64,000 nt of DNA, taken from contig JABLUY010000054.1 in assembly GCA_013306675.1 (NCBI GenBank), positions 62,001 through 126,000 on the forward strand. The letters are read 5' to 3'. The DNA is from Thraustochytrium sp. TN22. Its lineage: Eukaryota; Sar; Bigyra; Thraustochytrida; Thraustochytriidae. Both the position numbers and the translations under genes were made by a program. Below are positions 58,501 through 64,000 of the stretch, piece after piece (within the stretch, counting starts at the first letter, position 1; the number at the start of each line of letters is the position of its first letter). The notes beneath the pieces are model-generated. The model did no database searches and was not told the origin of the DNA. It worked only from the letters and a program-made list of their open reading frames with translations.

Positions 58501-61392
58501 GCCGCCACGACGGCGCTGCAGCGCGCCATCGAGTCCCGCGACCTCGCGGCGCTGGCCGCCGCTTTGGCTGTCGCCGACAAGCTGGGCCTCGGCGCTTCCA
58601 ACGAGGCGCGCACGGCGCGCGCACTCCTGGACCGCCTCGAGGAGCAGACGCGCCTCGTCGAGGAGCTCGAGGACGCCATCGCGCGCAAGGACGTGCGCGC
58701 CATGGAGGATCTCGTGCAGGCGCTCGTGGACCTGGGCGCCGGCGACCACGAGGCCGTCAAGGAGGCGCAGCGCCTCACCAAGAAGATCGCGCAGGAGTCC
58801 AAGGCGCGCAAGGAGGCGCTCGCGCGCCTCGAGCGCGACGCGCGCGATGCCATCCAGAGCCGCGACCTGGAGCAGCTCGACGCCGTGCGCATCCGCATCG
58901 CTGAGCTCGGCGCCAAGGGCGAGCCCTTTGATGAGGTGCTGCGCCTGCGCGAGGAGCTCCAGGAGCGCCACGGCATCCTGCACCGCCTCACCATCGAGAT
59001 GGGCCTCCTCGGCAGCCGCTCGCGCAACCTCGACGGCATCGAGGAGGAGGACCTCGACCCGCTCCTGGACGCCCTGCAGACCGCGCGCTCCCACGGCTTC
59101 AACGAGGACAACGAGCCCGAGGTCAAGGCGGCCTCCGACTTTTTTGCGCGCATGCAGCGCCAGCTCCAGGTGCAGCAGCAGTTGCGTGACGCGCTCGAGG
59201 AGAACACCTTCCCGGCGCTCCTCGCCGCCCTTCTCGCCGCGCAGAGCCTCGGCATGGAGACGGCCGACGCGCGCAAGGTCGCCGCCGAGGTGCGCCAGCT
59301 CGACCGCATCCGCATGGCGCTCGACCGCCTCGACACGCGCCGCGCGCGCGAGCAGCGCGCCGCCCTTCTGCGCTACGCCACGCCCGAGGAGCGCGACGAG
59401 CTCGATCGCGACCGCATCCAGAACATGGACTCGGACGAGTACGAGGAGCTCAAGGCGGACGCGGAGGCCAACCACGGCGACCGCTTCCAGCTCAAGAACT
59501 TTTGGCGCCTGCGCGCCGACGAGGACTACGTCGAGAACCTGGCGCCCAGCGAGCGCAACCGCGAGGCTGACATGAAGCTCTGGTCCTCGCGCAACGTCAT
59601 TCCCAAGTCGCTCACCGAGCTCGACGAGGACCAGGAGGTCATCGCGCTGCGCGTCAACCACGCGCTCCTCCAATTCTGCGGCGACATGGGCGGCACGCAC
59701 TCGGCCAGCCTCATGCAGTACATAGTCGTGCGCGGCCTCGAGGACCCGCGCATCGGCGACGAGGTCATCGTGCAGATTGTCAAGCACCTGCGCGGCAACG
59801 TCATCCCGCAGAGCGAGCACAACGCCTGGCTCCTGCTGTGCGCCGTCACCAAGTACTTTGGCCCGTCCGAGCACCTCGCGCCCTTCTTCGTGAACTTCCT
59901 CCTGGAGAACCGCTCGCGCCCCAGCCTCATTGGCAACTTCGCGCGCCTCTGCCTGGCCCAGACCGGCCCGTCCATGGCGCTCGGCCCCTCGCTCTTCAAG
60001 CCGTCCACCGACGAACTCGCGCAGTACAGGCAGCGTCCGCCCGTGCTCATGTCCATCAACATCGTGGACGGCACCACTGTGACGCTCCCGTGCAGCCCGG
60101 ACCAGCGCATCGAGAGCATCCACAAGCTCGTGCGTGCCAAGACCGGCATCCTCGACGCCGTGCACCGCCCGGCCTACGCCATCTTCATCAAGGACACCTC
60201 GCAGACGTCCAACGATGACCTGCGCGACCGCCTCATCAAGTTCTTCAAGTACTACAACACCTCCAAGCTCGCGCACATCGAGACCTTTGTGTCGTTTTGG
60301 CGCGGTCGCGAGGACGAGCTCTTCCGCCTCCTGCGCGACAAGTACGGCGAGGAGCCCAGCAAGTTGCACAGCGAGACTGCCAGCGTCGGCAGCTCCACGC
60401 GCGCCTCCACGCGGTCCGTCGGCATGCGCATGCCTATCACGGCGGCGCGCGCCGCCACCAGGCTCATGCGCGTCAACCACGTGCCGCCCAAGGCCGGCCC
60501 GCCGCCGCAGGCTGCCTGGCCGCTGCCCTACTGGGTGTACCCGGGCGCCGTGTACCAGAACTTGGCCAAGCAGGAGCGCGAGCCGCAGTTCTTTTTCAAG
60601 CGCCGCTTCATCCCGGACAAGGGCCGTGCCGACATGCAGCTCTTCCAGCAGGTCAAGATGGACGTCGAGTCCGGCCTCCTCACCATCACCAGCCTGCAGG
60701 ACGTCGCCGAGCTCGCGGCCATTGCCGTTGCGCTCGAGAGCGAGACCAGCCTCGACATGAGCGATCCGGACGAGCTCCTCGACGCGGACCTTGGCCGCTT
60801 CATCCCGAGCACCTGGCTGCGCGACCACTCCGCCGAGTCCATCGCCGTCACCATCGCCAACGAGGTCGACCTCGGCTCGGCGGGGCCCCAGCAGCTGCGC
60901 CAGCGCTACGTCGACATTGCCTCCACCGCGCCGGCGTTCGGCATGGCGCTCTTTTACGCGACGCGCGGCGACACGGACAGCAACGCGCAGTACGTCATTG
61001 GCGTGGACCAGCGCGGCGTGCACATCCTCGACTCGCAGCGCTCCACCATCGTGCGCTCCTTCCCCCTCAAGGCCATCAAGAAGTTCGGCGCCACCTCGTC
61101 GGTCTTCTGGATGAAGGTCAAGAAGAGCGCGCTCAAGCAGACGGAGCGCGACTCGCGCCGCTTCGGTGGCGTCAAGCCCAAGGACATCAAGGGCGAGACC
61201 GCTGGCGCGGCCGGCGGCGGCTTCTCCTTTTTGCGCAAGGATGGCTTCGACGTCGTCCTCAACACGCTCCAGGCGTGGGAGATTTACGACATCATCTTCG
61301 ATCTGCGCAAGGTTCAGACCGCCAAGGACCAGGCCGCGCTCGCGCAGGCCCCGGCTGCGACCCCTCTCCGTGCCCGCAGTGTGCGTGTCTAA
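55561..61392 (+). CDS. MyTH4-FERM myosin
   Basis: 1943 residues in a single exon; ATG 55561 has context GAAAATGG. The motor domain spans about 60-850: P-loop GESGAGKT at 160-167, switch I NNNSSRFGK near 228-236, switch II DIFGFE at 462-467, and actin-binding FVRTIKPN and LRYAGLLEVCRIRQMGYP. A ~100-residue Ala/Lys-rich insert lies at about 560-650, in or near loop 2. One or two IQ motifs (MQRTVRGYVARTRYRR) follow. A helical-repeat neck/tail at about 895-1290 comes next. A MyTH4 domain then occupies about 1330-1490 (LALRVNHALLQF, GDEVIVQIVKHLRGN). It is followed by a FERM domain at about 1500-1920 (ubiquitin-like SINIVDGTTVTLP, PH-like C-lobe VIGVDQRGVHILDS). MyTH4-FERM myosins bind microtubules and membrane cargo at protrusions; stramenopiles have several classes. 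The class here is not assigned. Confidence 0.95.
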   Translation: MGSFEKGEYVFIPDEEHCYVPAQVTTAFQAGKAGVVSLVSSGRQVRITGAMSAKVVRMDKQSLRRWPDMVVLKQLDNAALLHNIRERYKHDEIYTSIGSILISVNPYKLVMELFNQDVLDRYMQSGSALSSMDPHIYGIAEHAYVSMMEDDVDQSCIITGESGAGKTEATKLFLAYIAERSRRQRRERSMSADEQEQASALNVPLREQILEANPLMEAFGNAKTVRNNNSSRFGKLIDVKFAHRLGCVAGGEITNYLLEKSRVVSHLEGERSYHVFYQLCAAATRSYADYKDKYGLMDATEFYYLNQSQTPSTMVDDMDDASLWEETSRAMKSLHVTDEQKEDVIRVLAGILHLGNIEFEPISAKSDFAKVKNRASLEQAAYLFGVDVEALERGLLTRDISNRVERVIQKHNVREANDSRDALAKHTYSRLFNWLTGCINAALRSRMDRVSYDDVRTISVLDIFGFESFTVNSFEQLCINYCNEKLQGFFNDHIFKLEQEEYRREEIDVTQIGFSDNQGVIAAIDHRSEGIFAICDDEVNLLRGTDDGFLNKVRSAAKQAAKKAEQFEAEQAARIAAGLARPALTDGDAAEEDEPSDAGAAKGPRKGSLHSLRKMSRAAGAMLRGAAGGSAAVADSGKVVLKEPNVKEMRSNPNARSSFIVVHFAGEVMYNTVGFLEKNRDTLRNDLVEVINSTEVDLVRELFEVDDIPTNGGGSARKAKVNRKTLGRKFQEQLDALMLRLNVTEPHFVRTIKPNSQKVPDFFEAPLVLDQLRYAGLLEVCRIRQMGYPIRKDHDDFFHLFRCIRPDAADVFELIQLLHADGALYGTEWQRGKTKMFMRAAQYDRLTNLREDALRGVVTLMQRTVRGYVARTRYRRVRDAFKDLERGIAKRDRSILEVAIPFAASLPNAGRNVALIERSRRVLAEIKQEDELLAALELAVEARDVDALPGLVESAERMNVADRPIVDRACRLLDEYHEQQAATTALQRAIESRDLAALAAALAVADKLGLGASNEARTARALLDRLEEQTRLVEELEDAIARKDVRAMEDLVQALVDLGAGDHEAVKEAQRLTKKIAQESKARKEALARLERDARDAIQSRDLEQLDAVRIRIAELGAKGEPFDEVLRLREELQERHGILHRLTIEMGLLGSRSRNLDGIEEEDLDPLLDALQTARSHGFNEDNEPEVKAASDFFARMQRQLQVQQQLRDALEENTFPALLAALLAAQSLGMETADARKVAAEVRQLDRIRMALDRLDTRRAREQRAALLRYATPEERDELDRDRIQNMDSDEYEELKADAEANHGDRFQLKNFWRLRADEDYVENLAPSERNREADMKLWSSRNVIPKSLTELDEDQEVIALRVNHALLQFCGDMGGTHSASLMQYIVVRGLEDPRIGDEVIVQIVKHLRGNVIPQSEHNAWLLLCAVTKYFGPSEHLAPFFVNFLLENRSRPSLIGNFARLCLAQTGPSMALGPSLFKPSTDELAQYRQRPPVLMSINIVDGTTVTLPCSPDQRIESIHKLVRAKTGILDAVHRPAYAIFIKDTSQTSNDDLRDRLIKFFKYYNTSKLAHIETFVSFWRGREDELFRLLRDKYGEEPSKLHSETASVGSSTRASTRSVGMRMPITAARAATRLMRVNHVPPKAGPPPQAAWPLPYWVYPGAVYQNLAKQEREPQFFFKRRFIPDKGRADMQLFQQVKMDVESGLLTITSLQDVAELAAIAVALESETSLDMSDPDELLDADLGRFIPSTWLRDHSAESIAVTIANEVDLGSAGPQQLRQRYVDIASTAPAFGMALFYATRGDTDSNAQYVIGVDQRGVHILDSQRSTIVRSFPLKAIKKFGATSSVFWMKVKKSALKQTERDSRRFGGVKPKDIKGETAGAAGGGFSFLRKDGFDVVLNTLQAWEIYDIIFDLRKVQTAKDQAALAQAPAATPLRARSVRV

Positions 61393-61656
61393 ACATACGC
61401 AAACGCACGTACGCAAACGTCCACAAAAGTGTAGTAAAAGCAGCATACCCATCAGCACAGCACAGCACGCTGCTGCTGTTGCAGCTGCAGCTGCAACGGT
61501 GATGAGATGAGATGAGATGAGATGAGACGAGAGAGACCACACACAAACAAGAGCAACTGCATGCACAAGATCATAAAACCCAGCATAGCAGCAGAAATCA
61601 CCGTTCATTCTGTTTCATCGCAATCGTTTGCACGCAAACCATCATCTTGTGTGTTG
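61393..61656. other. 3' region between convergent genes with GATGA repeat
   Basis: 264 bp. A five-copy GATGA pentanucleotide repeat lies at 61501-61526. No polyadenylation hexamer of the canonical type is obvious on either strand. Confidence 0.5.
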
Positions 61657-64000
61657 TTACATGCCTCCACCATTGGTCCTGGCGTTGTCATCCTGATACT
61701 TGAGGAGGGGATCAGTAATCACTGTTCCCGGGCGCTTACCCATACGAGCCATCTCGGCTTGCAGAGCGCTTGGCGCCTTGACCCAAAAGTTGAGCATGAG
61801 CGAGGCGTCCTGGTTCAGCACCGCGTGCCACCAGCGCGGTGGGTTGTACAGCATCTGATTCTCGGCGACATCGACCTGCACACCATTGGCCAGTGCGAAG
61901 CGAAAGTCGGGGAACTTCTGCGAGGTGCGCTCGGCGAAGAGCCGCGGGTCGCGTACGTCGGACCATACCACGATGCCGCGGTGCCGACCGTACATGAAGG
62001 TGGAAGCCACGGGCGGGAACAGATACCAGCGTTTCGTGCCCAGGACCTGGTACGCCATGTTGCCCAGATTGGAGTGGTCCACGTGCAGGCCGCTGAAGCT
62101 TCCGTACGGGCCGGCCCAGAGCGAGGGTCGCTGCAGCAGCGAGCGCTGGATCCAGCGCGGGTACCGGAAACCGAAAGTCTTCATGAGCTGCGGCGAGAGC
62201 TTGTTGTTGCCCGCGTACAGCGGGGGCGCCTTGAGGTCCAGGTCCGCCTGAGCAGCGCCGATACCGTTGCCTTGCGCGTCCACGATGCCGGACCGGCGCA
62301 AGAACTCGCCCATGGGCATGCGCGTGATCTTGCGCGTCTTGACGTTGGCGTAGTCGTCGCGCACTGACAGCGAGACGCCACTGCTGCGCTGCGTGAAGCT
62401 TCGCCAACTTCCCTCCCAGATGCGATCGCCCGCGTCGAGGTCGATTACCGACGGCGCGCTCCGCGCGTGCAGGTACTCGGTGATCACTTCAAACGTGAGG
62501 CGGCTCGCCGGCAACCGGCCAGCCAGCGTGGTGCACGAGGTGCACGACTCGGGCCCGCTGCACACGTGTATGCCGTGCTGCGCGTTGCGGTCAGCTGTGC
62601 CCATGATCTCGTTGCGGTACATGACGTTGAGGATGAAGTTGGCCGCGAAGCCGGCGGCCACCGCGGACGAGCTCGGGTCCTCCACGTCCCGCGGCATGGC
62701 CAGCGTGGGCGAGAAGAGGTCGAGCGCGCGCAGCGTCGCGGTGTGGTCGTAAAGCTGCAGCAGACGACCGTGCGGCTGCAGCGCATCCGCGAGCGCCTCG
62801 AGCTCCGGCAAGGTGGCGTCCTCCAGTACGACGACCTTGCGAAAGCCGTGGCGCTGCAGCAGCTTGCCAACGTTCGCGGCGTCGCGGCCGCTGGTGTCAA
62901 AGACGAGCAGCGTGACCTCCGCATCGAGGTTGAGGCTCGCACCTTGACTGCACGGCGAGAGCGCGAGCGGGCGAACAAGGCCCTGCAGGCGCGCGCTGCC
63001 GGACTGCGCGTCCTCGCCCAGGGCGCCGTCGGCGCGCGCGTTTACGAGGACGAAGAGCGCGTCCGGGTCACTCTGCGCCGCGGCCCGCGTGGCCGCGAGC
63101 GTGGCAAAGGGCGGAGCGGGCAGTTCGACCAGCGCGGCTGAGGAGGTGGCCGGGCGGCGCACGGCCACGGCGGACTCGCCCTCGACGCGCACGAGGGCGT
63201 CGGACGCGAGGTTGTTGTCGCGCAGGATCTGCACGAGGGCGCCGCCCGGCGCGTAGGGCTGCAGCACCCAGAGAACGTCGACGGAGCGCAGTGGCAAAAG
63301 GTTCACGACGCGCAGCGCGCGGCGGGTGGCGCCCAGCACGGCTTCGCCCGCGCCGGGCCAATCGACGACGACGGTAAGCGCGACGCTGTCGAGCGCGTGC
63401 TGAGGCGCGCGCGCCTCGATGGCCGCGCGGATGCGTGCCTGGAGCGCGCGCTCGTCGGCGGCCGAGGCGGGCGGTGGCGCCTCAAGCAGGGCGAAGCGGT
63501 CCCAGAGTTTGGCAGCGGCGCGCAGCAGGCGCGCGGCGGGCCGAGGCCCGGCGGATGTCGCGTCGTCGATGCTGACGAGCACGGCGACGCGCTCGAGCTG
63601 GCGCGTGGCGGCCTGCATCCAGGGCTCGCCGCCCTTGGGCCGGTACAGCCAGCAGAGGTGCGGGTGGAAGCCGTCGGGGCGGTCGGCCTGCAGCCACTGG
63701 CCGCCGCCCAGGTGCATGCCTGCGGCGCCGGCGGTCTGCATGCCGCAGTGGCGAAGCGCCGGGCAGCGGTGTCCGATGAGCGCCCTGAACTGCTCGATGC
63801 TGGTGAAGTTCTCCTCGCCCGTGAGCCCGAACTCGAGCAAGACCTGGTGCCGCTTGGACGCGGCCTCCGCGGGCGGCACAAAGTCGAGCGGGAACAGGCT
63901 CATATCGTCCGGCGCGCCCTCCTCCACGTCGAGCGTGACGTCGCCGCCCTCCCCCGCGGCCTCCTCCCTCGCCCACCGGTACACCTCCTCCTCCTCGCAG
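61657..64000 (-). CDS. JmjC/cupin-8-like protein, 3' part (5' end outside window)
   Basis: At least 780 residues; the frame is open to the right window edge with no ATG, so the start lies outside. The C-terminal third has the double-stranded beta-helix features of JmjC/cupin-8 dioxygenases: GPYGSFSGLHVDHSNLGNM with the H-x-D iron ligands (about 62078-62086), VLGTKRWYLFPP, and the distal His in NPPRWWHAVLN (about 61825). FIH1- and JMJD-type hydroxylases use iron and 2-oxoglutarate on protein or RNA substrates. The N-terminal half is an unrecognised alpha/beta region with several short hydrophobic strands (VTLLVFDTSG, KVVVLEDATLPEL) and Cys clusters (CSGPESCTSC). This may be a second domain rather than a known fusion. 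The substrate is unknown. Confidence 0.8.
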   Translation of the reverse strand, partial: CEEEEVYRWAREEAAGEGGDVTLDVEEGAPDDMSLFPLDFVPPAEAASKRHQVLLEFGLTGEENFTSIEQFRALIGHRCPALRHCGMQTAGAAGMHLGGGQWLQADRPDGFHPHLCWLYRPKGGEPWMQAATRQLERVAVLVSIDDATSAGPRPAARLLRAAAKLWDRFALLEAPPPASAADERALQARIRAAIEARAPQHALDSVALTVVVDWPGAGEAVLGATRRALRVVNLLPLRSVDVLWVLQPYAPGGALVQILRDNNLASDALVRVEGESAVAVRRPATSSAALVELPAPPFATLAATRAAAQSDPDALFVLVNARADGALGEDAQSGSARLQGLVRPLALSPCSQGASLNLDAEVTLLVFDTSGRDAANVGKLLQRHGFRKVVVLEDATLPELEALADALQPHGRLLQLYDHTATLRALDLFSPTLAMPRDVEDPSSSAVAAGFAANFILNVMYRNEIMGTADRNAQHGIHVCSGPESCTSCTTLAGRLPASRLTFEVITEYLHARSAPSVIDLDAGDRIWEGSWRSFTQRSSGVSLSVRDDYANVKTRKITRMPMGEFLRRSGIVDAQGNGIGAAQADLDLKAPPLYAGNNKLSPQLMKTFGFRYPRWIQRSLLQRPSLWAGPYGSFSGLHVDHSNLGNMAYQVLGTKRWYLFPPVASTFMYGRHRGIVVWSDVRDPRLFAERTSQKFPDFRFALANGVQVDVAENQMLYNPPRWWHAVLNQDASLMLNFWVKAPSALQAEMARMGKRPGTVITDPLLKYQDDNARTNGGGM

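Noticed and set aside
55513-61608. 2031-codon open frame antisense to the myosin gene
   Set aside because: It is the mirror of a GC3-biased coding strand: with G or C at third positions, stops on the opposite strand become rare. The translation is Leu/Val/Arg/Glu-rich shadow sequence with no domain.
1-64000. Mobile elements and CRISPR arrays
   Set aside because: No transposase, integrase, reverse transcriptase, terminal repeats or spaced direct-repeat array was seen. The tandem repeats found are microsatellites or short satellites.

Overview
This window is nuclear DNA of a GC-rich, gene-dense, mostly intronless protist. The gene set is eukaryotic: a MyTH4-FERM myosin, a NEK kinase, a tetraspanin, a THO-complex WD40 protein, a Brix-domain ribosome-assembly factor and a JmjC-like protein. 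A clear DRC2/CCDC65 homologue implies motile 9+2 flagella or cilia. Long proline-threonine stalks (PTxxPT) on a secreted von Willebrand A protein are common in stramenopiles. Together with the GC3 bias and absence of plastid genes this fits a labyrinthulomycete/thraustochytrid-like stramenopile best. That placement is inference, and other GC-rich protists remain possible. I saw no viral, retroelement or DNA-transposon coding sequence, no rRNA or tRNA gene, and no CRISPR array.

Layout. 1-5 kb: the 3' part of a membrane-protein gene, a DEDDh exonuclease with a duplicated tail downstream, and a low-complexity hypothetical gene. 5-12 kb: two repeat-rich intergenic blocks around a coiled-coil gene; one block holds an array of palindromes with CRE-like cores. 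11.8-16.5 kb: a YccV/HspQ-domain gene with a one-base frame break, a secreted Kv-beta-type aldo-keto reductase, and DRC2. 17.5-21.4 kb: a secreted vWA-vWA-PT-stalk gene followed by a decayed partial tandem copy. 21.5-29 kb: a coiled-coil protein, an RCC1-SPRY-UBR-box-like fusion, a tetraspanin and phosphopantothenate-cysteine ligase.

29-36.7 kb is the most interesting part. A TPR protein with a TIR-like N-terminal module (minus strand) lies head-to-head with an LRR-Roc-COR-TIR gene (plus strand) across a 1.2 kb shared intergenic region. The second gene is the clearest spliced gene here: I assembled seven exons from the sequence. Five of them are exactly 84 nt, each encodes one 28-residue leucine-rich repeat, and all six introns are phase 2 with GT-AG ends. 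The layout resembles paired immune receptors.

36.8-49.7 kb: a coiled-coil protein, a NEK kinase, THOC6, PPAN/SSF1, zeta-class GST (maleylacetoacetate isomerase), a small basic hypothetical gene and cytosolic transketolase. 50.3-64 kb: a predicted membrane-tethered, possibly self-cleaving regulator with MYRF-like logic, a large MyTH4-FERM myosin, and the 3' part of a JmjC/cupin-like gene that leaves the window.

Genes often end within 80-550 bp of a convergent neighbour. Several start codons are preceded by short tetra- or pentanucleotide repeats in the 5' leader. Many long antisense frames exist only because GC-rich third positions remove stop codons. Several apparent N-terminal extensions begin at non-ATG codons, so starts here are placed at in-frame ATGs.
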